From: Epiperipatus broadwayi
Taxonomy: Eukaryota > Onychophora > Udeonychophora > Euonychophora > Peripatidae
NCBI GenBank assembly: GCA_028023455.1
Contig: JAQFVV010000013.1
Span: 2,108,001-2,172,000, forward strand
DNA: 64,000 bases
Direction of reading: 5' to 3'
Positions 25,005 through 35,905 of this stretch are shown here, piece by piece. A program made the position numbers and the translations under genes. Numbering within the stretch: position 1 is the stretch's first letter; the number at the start of each line of letters is the position of its first letter. A model generated the notes under the pieces. That model was not told the origin of the DNA. It saw only the letters and a list, made by a program, of their open reading frames with translations, and did not search any database.

Positions 25005-25739
25005 ATTCACATGTAACAAATTAAATAAATAAATAGAATTTTATTACAAATAGAATACAGCAATTTATTTATATTTTAGTTTATAACAATTTTGAGTTCA
25101 TAACACATATAAGAAATTATATACATAATCGCGTGTCCGATTTCCCCACTAACAGTTCTATTCTATGATGGCCGGTTTGCCAAAACCTCTTCTTAAAGTC
25201 TATTAATATTTTAATTATTCCGTATTCTAAAATTAGCCATTTTAGGCGTACAAAAATAATAATAAGATCGAGAAGATCTGTAATTACCTATACGGCTCTT
25301 GGAACTTTCAGACTCTGCTAGTTCTGGGTTATACCTCCGTTGTTCGTATATCTCTTTCTCTATATAAAGATTTCCACTCCAGTCACACAGCAAGCTGGAA
25401 ATATTCTGTGTTTTAAAATTACCTGGCTTCGCTTTCTTTTTTTCCTTTGTTCTGCTTTCGCTTGATCCTTATCAGTCCTTTTAATTAATTAATTGTACAT
25501 TCGTTTTTAATTAGAAATCGTTACTTTACTTCAATTAGTAAATCCTTATTTTAGACTTTAATTAGTGAATGTTTGATTTAGATTTTAATTAATGAATGTT
25601 ATCATATAAAACAATCTATCTTATTTCCGTATTTTAATCAAAAACCCCATAATGTTTTTTTACTTGTATTTTTAAAATTTGCCTTTTTATTTTTACTTCT
25701 GGAGTACACTATTATTATTATTATTCCAAATACTATAAT
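25005..25739 (-). repeat. LTR (3' LTR of the element)
   Basis: Direct repeat of 27357-28084. It runs from attcacatgtaac to ccaaatactataat on the + strand. It is slightly longer than its partner because of a longer ATT run at about 25711-25725. Boundary positions are read from where the two copies stop matching. Confidence 0.92.
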
Positions 25740-25771
25740 TCCTCCCCTTACTCCAGAAATATAAATGTCAC

Positions 25772-26179
25772 TTACACATAATCTTTAAACTTTTCCGGTT
25801 TCCTTTTAATTCTAAGCGGCCTGGGTGATTTGCTCTTCCGTGCTTCTGGTCGAAGTTCTTCCGTTACAACGTCTTTGTGTTCCTCCCCTACATATTGTTT
25901 TTCTGATTTCTTTTCTATATTTCTTAAATTTTCCTCTGTCTCGTTGCTGTTCAAATTCTGCCAAAACTCCAGTGGGATTTGATCTAATTCTCGTTTTCTT
26001 AAGTGGTTGATGTGCCTTTTATATTTGTTACCATTTTCCCCTTCCACTACATATATTTGTGTCGATATATTTTGTCCAATCGTTCCTTTAATCCATGTTT
26101 TCTGTACGACATCTCGAACCCAGACTGGTTCTCCCATTTTAAAGTTTTTATACGATTGCACATCTCGTGTATATTTCAT
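25772..26179 (-). CDS. Integrase C-terminal region of the LTR element (GPY/F-like domain)
   Basis: The 135-residue open stretch is in the same frame as the integrase core and is separated from it by a single in-frame TGA at 26210-26212. Residues 16-62 read GEPVWVRD, then KGTI, then YVVEGENGNKYKRHINHLRKRE, the pattern of the C-terminal domain of K02A2.6-like Ty3/Gypsy polyproteins, which bind DNA or chromatin during integration. The rest is charged and low in complexity, ending shortly before the LTR. The methionine at the start is internal to the polyprotein, not a real start. Confidence 0.8.
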   Translation of the reverse strand: MKYTRDVQSYKNFKMGEPVWVRDVVQKTWIKGTIGQNISTQIYVVEGENGNKYKRHINHLRKRELDQIPLEFWQNLNSNETEENLRNIEKKSEKQYVGEEHKDVVTEELRPEARKSKSPRPLRIKRKPEKFKDYV

Positions 26180-26209
26180 TTCAGTTGGTTTCAGAACTGC
26201 TAATTGTAT

Positions 26210-26735
26210 TCATAATTTCCATCCAAACATCAATTCTGCTGGCATTTTTCCCATAATCGTTGATGGAGTAGTATGCTGGGTTAACATAAATCCCTGTAAT
26301 TTTTCCTGTAAATCAATATTAGTAGGGTTCATTTTCTTCAGAAACATCTTCACTTGCTGAACTGCATTCTCTGCCAATCCATTTGATTGCGGGTGATATG
26401 CTGGTGAGTATAAGTGATGGATCCCCCCAGCATCAAAAAACTGTCTAAGTTCATTGCTTGCAAAACCAGCTCCATTGTCCGTTACGATAACTTCTGGCAG
26501 GCCATGAATTGAACATGTTGACTTAAGACATTTAATCGTCTCGGCCGCACTGGTATTCCTTACTATATGGCACTCAATCCATTTTGAGAATGCATCAGCT
26601 AATATCAGTAGCATCTTGTTGTTCACTGGCCCTGCATGATCCATATGCACTCTTTCCCATGGCTTAGTTGCTTCCTTCCATTGCGACAATATTTTACTTG
26701 GCAACTGCACTTCAGTTTGACATGCGTAAAACTAT
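26210..26735 (-). CDS. Integrase catalytic core of the LTR element
   Basis: The frame opens with YACQTEV at about 26730, the last part of an HHCC zinc domain. It continues HMDHAGPV (first Asp), SKWIE, VTDNGAGF (second Asp), HHLYSPAYHPQSNG and LAENAVQQVK (Glu). The second Asp and the Glu are separated by 35 residues, the classic D-35-E spacing, and all three catalytic residues are present. The first His-His part of the zinc domain and everything upstream in pol is missing. A single TGA at 26210-26212 interrupts the frame into the C-terminal domain; it stands where relatives often carry Arg or Trp, so one base change would explain it. Confidence 0.9.
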
Positions 26736-27333
26736 TTTCCATTTTATATATAGTCACTCTATTTTCTACTTCGGTCTTATTTTTAAATGCTGCAGCCTGT
26801 TCTAAAACTGCTTCAAAAGCGTTACCCTTTTTGATCACCAATTCATAAATCAAATCTGATTCTGTTAATAGGTTTTGTCTTAACCTTTCATCTGCCATTC
26901 CCCAAAATAACTGATCTAATAAAGCTTGGTCACCATAATTTCCATATTGACAATCTTTTATCAACTGCCTCAATGCTATGTCATACTCTTTTATTTTTTC
27001 ACCATTTGCTTGCCTTCTGTTACGCAATGCCAATCTTGCTATGAATTTAGACGTTTGCAGGCTGAAATAATATGTTATTTTCTGTACTATTTCTTCATAT
27101 TCGACTGAGTCCGAAATAGGTCCCTCAAATAACTTATTTACTATTCCTATTAATCTCGTCTCTGACAAACATAATAAAGCTGCCACTTTTCTACTATTGT
27201 CCATAATTTCGTTCAACTTAAAAAAATTCTGCAACTGAATTCTATATAATGGCCATTTCCCTGGATTTTCTACATTAAATTCAGATATTGACCCCTGTCC
27301 AATCGACATTTTCTTATCTACAAGTTCGTTCAA
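26623..27333 (-). CDS. Gag fragment of the LTR element, joined out of frame to integrase
   Basis: The 236-codon frame has Gag-like sequence in its first 200 residues: ENPGKWPLYRIQLQNFF near the start, LCLSETRLIGIV, then FIARLALRNRRQ.GEKIKEYDIALRQL and LLDQLFWGMADERLRQNLL. This is the retrotransposon Gag (capsid-like) pattern that shapes the particle. The frame then runs on for about 36 residues in the wrong frame over the integrase coding region. The zinc-knuckle C-terminus of Gag is absent. The start methionine lies just downstream of the primer-binding-like sequence, which supports it as the true start. Confidence 0.85.
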   Translation of the reverse strand: MNELVDKKMSIGQGSISEFNVENPGKWPLYRIQLQNFFKLNEIMDNSRKVAALLCLSETRLIGIVNKLFEGPISDSVEYEEIVQKITYYFSLQTSKFIARLALRNRRQANGEKIKEYDIALRQLIKDCQYGNYGDQALLDQLFWGMADERLRQNLLTESDLIYELVIKKGNAFEAVLEQAAAFKNKTEVENRVTIYKMENSFTHVKLKCSCQVKYCRNGRKQLSHGKECIWIMQGQ

Positions 27334-27356
27334 CTGACTGCGCCAATTTGCTTTAT

Positions 27357-28084
27357 ATTCACATGTAACAAATTAAATAAATAAATAGAATTTTATTACA
27401 AATAGAATACAGCAATTTATTTATATTTTAGTTTATAATAATTTTGAGTTCATAACACATATAAGAAATTATATACATAATCGCGTGTCCAATTTCCCCA
27501 CTAACAGTTCTATTCTATGATGGCCGGTTTGCCAAAACCTCTTCTTAAAGTCTATTAATATTTTAATTATTCCGTATTCTAAAATTAGCCATTTTAGGCG
27601 TACAAAAATAATAATAAGATCGAGAAGATCTGTAATTACCTATACGGATCTTGGAACCTTCAGACTCCGCTAGTTCTGGGTTATACCTCTGTTGTTCGTA
27701 TATCCCTTTCTCTATATAAAGATTTCCACTCCGGTCACACAGCAAGCTGGAAATATTCTGTGTTTTAAAATTACCTGGCTTCGCTTTCTTTTTTTCCTTT
27801 GTTCTGCTTTCGCTTGATCCTTATCAGTCCTTTTAATTAATTAATTGTACATTCGTTTTTAATTAGAAATGATTACTTTACTTCAATTAGTAAATCCTTA
27901 TTTTAGACTTTAATTAGTGAATGTTTGATTTAGATTTTAATTAATGAATGTTATCATATAAAACAATCTATCTTATTTCCGTATTTTAATCAAAACCCCC
28001 ATAACGTTTTTTTACTTGTATTTTTAAAATTTCCTTTTTATTTTTACTTCTGGAGTACACTATTATTATTCCAAATACTATAAT
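27357..28084 (-). repeat. LTR (5' LTR of the element)
   Basis: Partner of 25005-25739, about 98 percent alike by eye. Differences visible include acggctcttgg against acggatcttgg and gaaatcgtta against gaaatgatta. On the + strand, the sequence just left of it holds the primer-binding-like tract. Confidence 0.92.
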
Positions 28085-29003
28085 AGTATTTGTCTACTGC
28101 TAGTACACTCCTAGTTTAAAATTAAGTATAAAACATCGCATAATCGTCATTCTCTGTGTGAAGTATAATTCAATTAAGCATTATCAAAGTTATTGGACAG
28201 TGATAAACAATGCATCATTTCTATTTTGATTAATATAAAGTGAAGTGTATCATGTATATAATTGTTTGGTAAATGGATATCTAGCTAGCCTTAACTAGGA
28301 GGTAAAACAATGATGAAAACCATTATCTCACTATTTGACAATTGACAAACAGGTGAGGGGTGTCTTTTTCTTCTCTGTTTCTCTGTTGGTGTGCCCTTGT
28401 CTTGCAGTGGGCTATTTATTTTAAAAATCTGTTTTACTTAACATAGACATATTATTTGAATTGAAATGTGATTAAATCTCCTTAGGGTGATCGCCATTGT
28501 AAGAATTGAAATGGTAAGTAATACAATATTTTTTACAGCACATTACAAAAAAAGTTGATAATTGACGAGTAAAGCCTGAATTTATATTAACAAAAGCATT
28601 TTCCACAGGTTTTACTTATTAAATAAAATGTTAATAATATATAATTAAGTTTTGTTGTTATTGTTGCAGAAATGTATTATTGTTGTTGAGAGTTTTTTTT
28701 TTTCAATTCTTATTTTGAATGCTCGTTTGTGCAAACCAATCCTTAAAGGTTCTGAATGACACTCCTTAAAAGTAATAATTGGTAAAAAAAAAAAAAATAG
28801 TTGCAGCGGATAAAGATTGTTTTTTTTTTTTTTTTTATGAATAGTTTCCTTTCAAACAATAAGTAAGAAGTATATTATAATTTCTCAAAATTATGTCTGT
28901 TATTAATTCATTCATTTTTGCTATAGATTTTTTTTAAATATGTATTAATGAAGATGCGTATAGTAATGTGGGGGGGGGGGAGTCAATAACAGAGCTGTCA
29001 TAT
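28085..29003. other. Intronic sequence with poly-T and G11 tracts
   Basis: There are no genes here. Long T runs lie near 28690, 28820-28835 and 28930, and a run of eleven G at 28970-28980. Confidence 0.5.
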
Positions 29004-29080
29004 GTTGTTTAGTGTAGTGGTACAGTGTGCACTTAAGAGCATAAAGTCTATGGATCACAATTCATCTCTGTCATTTGCTA
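29004..29080 (+). mobile_element. tRNA-like SINE remnant
   Basis: The sequence tagtgtagtggtacagtg resembles an RNA polymerase III A box in its tRNA context. It is followed by cttaagagc and then tctatggatcac at the position of a B box. Spacing is right for a tRNA head, but the B box has lost most of its consensus (ggttcga...). It is probably an old SINE on the + strand. Confidence 0.42.
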
Positions 29081-30369
29081 TGCTTGAACATCATATGACT
29101 TTCCGAGAAACAAAGCCGTCAATGGTGAGACAGTAGTAATGCATATTTTAGTTTATTCTCCAACAAAAATTACTTGAAGAACATCTACAAACTGAATGAA
29201 ATTATAAATTGAAAGATAGAGATACACAAATAAACCCTTACTACTCTATAATTAACAGCTTCACTAAGTTCATACATCTGTTTTATAAGTTTCAGCAAGT
29301 ATTTCATTTTGGACTATAAAAAAATATTCAGTTTTGGTATCAGATTTGAGGCTCCGAAATTTGATTGTTGAACAGCTGTTCCATCATCAAAAGAAAAAAA
29401 AAATGCAATTGTTTTTAATAGAATAGTTGCCATTCTCTCAAGATTATATTTGGGTTTATTGACAGTTATTAAAGCATTGGATCTCAAATTTTTTTTTTGG
29501 CCGAAAACTTTTTAATACTCTTAAGAAACTTTTGAGAATTACTAAAGAGCTATTGTTTTCAAGACTAATATTTACCTTGTTAAATTTTTAAAAAAAAACG
29601 TAATATGTATTTTTTAATTTATTTAAAAATAATAACAATAAACTATTACAATGATTATATGTTGTCAATAAAATATTTTTTTAATTTTAAAGTACTAAAA
29701 AAAATTTGATAAATTTAGAAGTATTATCATAAAATAAAACCATAAATAGATTTTCATTTCATTGTTTCCATGTTAATGCAGACAAAAGATTCTCTGTAAG
29801 AGTAGAATAGATTAGTAGAAGTACTGAAAATAAACTGAGTGAATCTCTCAAAGCTTACTTATATAATCTTAATATCCCATTTATCTCAGAAAATTATTGA
29901 TAGCCCAAGAAACATTTGTGCAGTAATGTCATCACATCTCACATAGCTTCTAGAAAATTTTATGTACTTCTGAAGAGAGATTGAGAGACAAAAACTAATA
30001 ATGTTTTGGATTCTGATTTATTATATTAGTTATGAAAACAATTTAAGAAACTCTTTGATGGAAGAGTCTTAAAACCTGAGGTTTCCTCAGTTTTTGAAAT
30101 TTTATTTTGATGTCTTATGCATTCATTTTCATCTATTATTGATCCATTGCAGAATGAATATCTCTCCAAATTTAATTCATTTTTTTCAATCCTCAGCATC
30201 TCCATATTATACCAATAAACTTCTTTATTTCATCTATTCATCTCACATATATCTTTATGGGTTTTTACAATCCCTTGGAATCTATCCATCTTACATGTGG
30301 TATCTTTGTGGGTTCTTACAATCAATTTGGAATCCGTTATCTATTTATTATCATCTCTTCTAACAATAT
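29081..30369. other. Intronic sequence, no gene seen
   Basis: An open frame at 30094-30363 covers a short tandem duplication (about 30241-30290 and 30295-30345: catctt.a.....tttgtgggtt.ttacaat pattern). It is not gene-like. Confidence 0.45.
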
Positions 30370-32110
30370 ATGTTTAGTCTATTCAGTTATATCAGTAACA
30401 TCTGTTTGGTCTTATACCCAAGGATTTTGCTTTTGATTCTTCTTATTCCCAACATACATCTCTCTGTAGGCATATTTCCTCTTAAGTTATTTTTATCAAA
30501 GGCATTCCATCCGAGCTTAATTCTATGATTAATTTTCTCAAATTATGTTTCCTACTGTATTAATAACTGACCAGATACTTATAATTGTTAATTTTTTTAA
30601 ATTCATGATTATCATTCTTTACCTTTTTTCCCTGAGAAAATTCATTGAATATGCATTTTTAATCATACTTTCTTATTTTCATCTGATAAACTCTTACAAC
30701 ATTACCTAAAACTCTGAAGTATTATTTATAAAATCAACCCACATCCTCTGGAAAATCTAGATAAATAAAATATTCCCTTAGTTTCCCTTTTTAATTCACA
30801 AAATATCTCCTGTAATACTGTTATAAAAAGTTTTAACGATATGGAACCACACTATCATGCAATTTTATTGATGCTGATCTTAGTATAACCATGTATTCTA
30901 ATCACTTTTGTTCTATTTTGGTAAATTTTCTTCAGAATATGACAGTATCTTGAATCTATATTTTGATGGTCCAAAGCTTTAGTGACTGTGGAAGTATTTA
31001 GAAAACCAAGTGCTTATTCATAAGCATAGTGGCAACTCATATTTATTAGTTATTTTTATAACTTCTCTCAATATTTGAGTTTGATTCATTGTGCTCAAAT
31101 CATTTTTAAATCCAGCTTGTTCTTTTGGTTAGTTTGAATTCATAGTTTATTATAGAAGATTTGTAGATATCTTGGTAAAGATTTTGTATAAAACTGATAG
31201 GTCTGGAACTTCTAATATTCCTATCTCCTTTATTAATATTACAACTGCAATTTTTCAATCATCTTACCTATGTTTATCATTTAGACATTTGGTAAAGACA
31301 TTTGGTAAACAGCCTTGCTAATTATTTTTTTATTTCATTTGCATTTTTAAACTATTATAAATAATTCTATCATTTTCTGGAACTTTTCCCTTATTCATAG
31401 ACATTGCATGTCTCAACTCTATTAAGAATGTGGACAGTTCAGAAGATGTAGATTATTTTGATTTCTTGTTTTTTATTACTATATAGTTCTTTGTAGAACT
31501 CTTCTACATATTTCATGATGTCAGCCCTATTTTTAGTAGTAGTTTCATGTATTTATTATAGAAATAACTTCTTACCAAGATGTTGTTTTATACTTTTAAA
31601 ATGTTTATTTTCTTTTATAGCTTTTTTTTCCAATTCACAATTACATTTTCTTATATCATTATTAATGGGTTTTTTATATTTACAAAACTCTGAATATTTA
31701 AGTTTTCTTCATGCATTGTCTTACCTTAGTTGAAAATTTACTAATGAATTTGTTGTTATTGTTGTTTTTGTAATAATTATTTTTGTTACAGATTTTAGTA
31801 GATTATCAGTTATCTTCGTTTTGATCTCAGCAAAGTTTGAAACTATATTCACAGTCTCTGTTAATATTCTAAAAGGATTAGAAAATTCTAAAATTCATTG
31901 AACCACTTCTAATAATTGAGAATATCAATTGCTAATACTATGTTTATTAATAGTTTGTCTCTAGTTTTGATAAATATAGCTCTTACATTTCACTAATCAA
32001 TGATCACCCATTCATATTCTCTTAGTCAAAATATAATCCATTTCTGCTCTATATTGCTTTAACTTCCCTCATATACACTTTAATGCAAAAAAAAAAAGTT
32101 AAAGGAGAAA
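30370..32110 (-). mobile_element. Decayed RTE-like LINE (endonuclease end and reverse transcriptase)
   Basis: Read on the - strand: an endonuclease end with MDYILTKR and GDH.LV remnants (about 32010-32050), then KYVEEFYKELYSN (about 31490-31530), a QPKEQAGFKNDLSTMN motif (about 31080-31130), LREVI..TNKYELPLCL with a broken YEKAFD palm motif, ILKKIYQNRTKVIRIHG (about 30880-30940), and C-terminal INHRIKLGWNAFDKNNL and ERCMLGIRRIKSK near 30390-30540. These are the ordered motifs of RTE/BovB-group reverse transcriptase proteins. Many stops and shifts are present, and the catalytic FADD segment is not clear. It is antisense within IFT80. Confidence 0.82.
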
Positions 32111-33539
32111 AATAAGAATACATTTTTGCTATACTTTTAACTTTAATTTGGATGTGGTTTCTTCGTTCTTTTTTTTTTTTAACTTCACAAAATCCAACAA
32201 TATCTTATTTAATGTTAGACAGTTCTTTTTCAATTCTTGCAGTCTTTCTTAACCTGAAAATGATTGGCAGTTATAGGTATCTACATAAAAAATTGTTACG
32301 AAATTGCAGTCTGAGTTTACAACTCGGAGATTCTTAAAATCTTCAGCCTTTGGTCACTAACTCCTCTTCTTGGCTGCAAATTTTACAGCTTTTGGGAAAT
32401 AAGAGCCCTAATTTTATTTTATTTGTGGTTGTAAATATCTATAGGAAAAAAAAGTAATTTACACACTCTTCATTTTATCTTCAAGTAAATTCAACTGATG
32501 TTCATTTAAAAACTAACAGGCAATTGAGAAAATAAATCATGATGTTTTTTTATCTTGAACTCAGAGGTAAAATATCAATAAACTCAACATGTTGGTTGAT
32601 GCATTTAATGAGTAGTACATACATATTCATTTACCAGTTAAATAATCACACATTAATAACAACTGCAAAAAGAACATAAGGAGTGATATTAGGAATTTAC
32701 CCTGCTCAGTTCCTTTAAGGCCTCAAAGGAGGAATCTAGGGTCTCTTTTTCATTATTAACAAATTCCTTTGTGCATTACTCAATTTCATAATTTTAATCA
32801 AGTATTTACTTCTAACTACCAATAAGAAACACTAAGGATCTGAGACTGATTGAAAAAAATGTTTTCTATTATTAAAATATAAGATTTCATATTGCAACAA
32901 TTAAGAAACTTATTCATGTTTATACAAATGATAGTCTTATTATAAAGAGTGTTTCATATTTTTATAGCTCTAAAACTCTTTGGGTATTGTATTTTATAAA
33001 TAAATAAAAAATAAATTTTCTTCGTTATTATTGAAATTATGCAATCAAAATAAAAATATAATGTGCTCACATTTAGAAATAGTCTAAGAATATTTCTAAA
33101 TATGAGTGTGTACATACTTTTGTTTTGGTCACTTAATATCAAAAATATTGAAGAAAATTACTTTTTAATGTATATACATGAATAAAAACATTTCTTCAAT
33201 TTTTTCCTCCATATTCTTTATTTTCTAATTGTTAGTTTTATAACCTTTTTAAAAGTAGAAAATAAAAATTTATTAACAAATTTGAAGCTATTTTTTAATG
33301 GCAAAAAAACTTTTAAATGCACCTATTTGATAAATATAAACACTCTCTTTCCCTTGGATTAAATTTAAAAGATCAGAAATCTTATCATAATTCATAAATT
33401 TTAGACACATCATTTTTTTTTTTGTTCTAGTTTAGCTGGCCATTTTCTAAGTCATATGCTACATTTAATGATACTAAATGACATTGAGAAAATGATGAAG
33501 TCTCAACAAAGTTTAGAATTTTATAAATAATACGGAATA
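32111..33539. other. Intronic AT-rich sequence
   Basis: It may contain the 5' part of the RTE-like LINE, but no endonuclease N-terminal motif could be read. There is an inverted pair near 33070-33107 (acatttagaaatag... and ctaaatatgagtgtg) but nothing gene-like. Confidence 0.35.
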
Positions 33540-33697
33540 TATTATTATTGTTGTTGTTGTGATGATGATTATATTAACAATTATTATTTGTAATTGTTTT
33601 TTCCATATGTCATAGCATCGGCCGGGAGGCAAACCCACAACCATCTGCAACCAACTACTTGCTTGCAAGGCAGCTGCGATGACTTCTCGGCTAACAA
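33540..33697 (-). mobile_element. tRNA-derived SINE with (AAC/AAT) tail
   Basis: On the - strand the head begins gttagccgagaagtc (A box, about 33682-33696), continues gcagctgccttgcaag, and has tgtgggtttgcctcccggcc as B box (about 33620-33640; the consensus would be gtgggttcgactcc). After a short body it ends in a tail reading as repeated AAC on the - strand (33541-33560 on + is attattgttgttgttg). Head, body and microsatellite tail make a complete SINE. Its GC-rich head stands out sharply from the flanks. Confidence 0.75.
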
Positions 33698-35741
33698 CGC
33701 TTGTAATTGTTGAAATGGAAAAAACCATAAATATGTTGATCTTGTTAATACTCCAACATTACAATTACCATTTTTCTCTGAGATTTATTTTTAGTTATCT
33801 TTTATTTGATGAATATTTTTCTTTTTAATTTATTTACTTTTTTTTTCTTCTGTAGTAATATTGTAAGATGGCAATACCATAAAGAAAAATTAAAAAATTA
33901 AATTTTATCTTTTCTTTTTTTTTTTTTTGACTAAAATTATTTGCAAAGCTAAAAAAATATATTGCCATCAGGAATACATATATATGCAAAGTTTTATTTA
34001 GATTGGAAGTTGTGAAGTGGATAAAAATTGTGTCACAAAACTTCACAGACAATTAGACACACAATAAAATAGTGTATAAGTTAAATAAAAGCAATAAAAA
34101 TGATAACTTGCAATTCTTTTCTCAGAGAAGCTAATATAACACAAAATATCAGTCAGTAGATTATTAACTAATAGTAAATACATATTTTAAAAAAACTAAC
34201 TTCATTCTCTAAATTGATGGAACTTTTGCATTAAATGTATTATTAATGAGACTGGCATTAAAAAAATCATCTAATAAATGTATTGCATATTATTGTATAA
34301 TATATATCATTCATGGATCTTCAGTTCAATATTAAAAATAGTTTTCTCTTTTCTTGTAGAAGATTCTTGTTCTTTTATAAGTAAAGATTTTATTTGGTTT
34401 GCACAGTATTTACATATAGTTTGTTTTTCAAAAGTCATTTCTGTGTGTTTTCTAAACTTGAAACTATCAATTTTTATTTTTTTTTTGGGGGGGGGGGGGA
34501 TTCTCATGTATTTTATTTAAGTAATTTGTGATTTTATTTTTAATTTTTATTCAGTGGGCTATTGATTATCGGAACACCAAACAATTGAACTATTTATTAC
34601 TATCATCCCCAGAGAAGTTGCTGTATCTTTTCTCAGTATATTGTTGTTATTCTGAAGCATCACCTTTTTTTGATTATTTATCCAAAGTTCAATCCACTAA
34701 AGGTTTTATTTATCTTTTCGACATATATGTGTTCAAGTGTATCAGTGTTATGAGATAAAATAGAGAGTGGTGGGTCATGTGAAAATCTGTGCTCATATAC
34801 CCTATATATTACATATATAGATACAGGTATATATTAAGCCTGTATTTCAGTTAAAGGTTTTATTGTAAAAAAAATAATTAATGATTTTTAAAGAAAAATT
34901 TGTTTCAAAACTGTAATTTAATTGTTAATATTTTTAACATAAAATACATATTTTAGAAAATGATTATCAATAGTATTTTAAAATTACACTTTTTTTATTT
35001 TTATAAATTTAATTGATTAAAACACCTCATCAATAAAACTCCATATTATTTTATTTTGATATACAATATTTATATTTTCATCTATATAATTTTATATATC
35101 AAAATATTAACTTCATTTAGAACTCATCTGATGCTCTAATGGATGTGTGAGTATTCTTTTTTCATAATATAAAGATAATCATAACATTGTTTAATCAAAT
35201 TTTGAGTAAGTTGAGTATTTTTATTTATGTTTGGTTATGTGAATTATAGTCTTATTCCCAGTTAATTCGAGTGATCAATATCCTTCTTCTTCCTCTATAT
35301 ATACTAATGTAAAATAAGTTTTGGTTAAGTTTGATATTCATTTGCATAAAAGAGAAAAATATACGTGGTATTTTAATCTAGCATCATAAAATATAACTTA
35401 ATGCTTTTTTAAAAAAAATAGAAGTATGTCTACATGAGAGTTGAAACATTTCATAGCAATAAAAAGGATATACAGAATTTTATAATTTTGTAGTAATAAT
35501 AAACATTATAAAATATTTATTTTTAACTTTGATGGGCAACTGATATACTTCATAGTTGTGGAAGTATGTATGGTGGAGAAGATCTAATGTGAAGTTGGTA
35601 TGTAATGAATGCTTTTGTAATTGAATTATTTTTTCTTTTTTTTTTTTTTTTTGCTTTATTTAGTTTTGCTCCATATTCTTTTTTTAACACTTTATTATTT
35701 AAGCATTTCTCACATACCTTTTTTTTTCTTATTCCTTTTAG
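33698..35741. other. Intronic sequence, end of the IFT80 intron
   Basis: There is no other exon here. It contains T9-G13 at about 34478-34499, and a 28-nt sequence at 35371-35398 that recurs downstream of the gene. Confidence 0.5.
34487..34499. repeat. G13 homopolymer after a T tract
   Basis: The longest G run in the window, directly preceded by a T tract. Short opposite-strand frames across it (Pro-rich or Gly-rich) are artefacts of the tract. Confidence 0.9.
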
Positions 35742-35819
35742 GTTGAAATTGACTGGGATCAGATTGAAAGTAAAATCACTTTAGAACATGAAAAAGAACT
35801 TAAGAAAATTAAAAAATGA
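35742..35819 (+). CDS. IFT80 terminal coding exon and stop
   Basis: The exon follows a strong acceptor (cttattccttttag). It is phase 0 and encodes 25 residues, VEIDWDQIESKI...EKELKKIKK, then TGA at 35817-35819. Animal IFT80 ends similarly with a (L/V)QIDW..IK.KI segment and a charged tail. The tail here is shorter than in vertebrates, lacking the Ser-rich extension. Joined to the previous exon it gives a continuous C-terminus with no stop or shift. Confidence 0.93.
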   Translation, partial: VEIDWDQIESKITLEHEKELKKIKK

Positions 35820-35905
35820 TACTATTCATGATGCAGTATTTATTCTTCAGTGGCAGTTTGTTTTAGTTCTTAATAAAATTATTATAATAAAAATTATTAT
35901 ATTGT
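35820..35905 (+). promoter_or_regulatory. IFT80 3' UTR with polyadenylation signal
   Basis: An AATAAA hexamer lies at 35872-35877, about 53 bases after the stop, followed by a T-rich stretch at about 35907-35915. A short 3' UTR ending near 35895 is likely; later AATAAA sequences exist but are common by chance in this AT-rich DNA. Confidence 0.5.

Larger units (their letters stand above)
25005..28084 (-). mobile_element. Internally deleted Ty3/Gypsy-type LTR retrotransposon
   Basis: Two long terminal repeats of about 730 bases flank a 1.6 kb internal region read on the - strand. It contains a Gag fragment, an integrase catalytic core and an integrase C-terminal region. Protease, reverse transcriptase, RNase H and the integrase zinc domain are absent. 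The purine-rich tract next to the left (3') LTR is at about 25741-25755 (reads ctcccctt on +). Inside the right (5') LTR, the sequence tggcgcagtcagttgaac on the - strand at about 27329-27346 is a plausible primer-binding site. The LTRs differ at only about a dozen positions by eye, so the insertion is recent relative to other elements here. It lies antisense in the IFT80 intron. A target-site duplication could not be fixed. Confidence 0.9.
16185..35741 (+). other. Last intron of IFT80 (19.6 kb)
   Basis: The donor is GTAATA at 16185 and the acceptor is tattccttttag ending at 35741. Exons on both sides are phase 0 and join into a continuous IFT80 C-terminus. The intron holds a LINE fragment, an inverted-end element, a Ty3/Gypsy element, an RTE-like LINE and two SINEs. 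The LTR element, both LINE pieces and one SINE are antisense to the gene, the orientation usually tolerated in introns because their polyadenylation signals are not read in sense. Confidence 0.88.

Noticed and set aside
25211-25393. 60-codon frame, present again at 27563-27745
   Set aside because: It is inside both LTRs, is duplicated because the LTRs are, and has no known domain.
26007-26360. 117-codon + strand frame and other + frames between 25825 and 27108
   Set aside because: Antisense shadows of the - strand integrase and Gag frames.
34307-34520. Two opposed frames over a G13 tract
   Set aside because: Both are produced by the homopolymer and the AT-rich flank, with no family resemblance.
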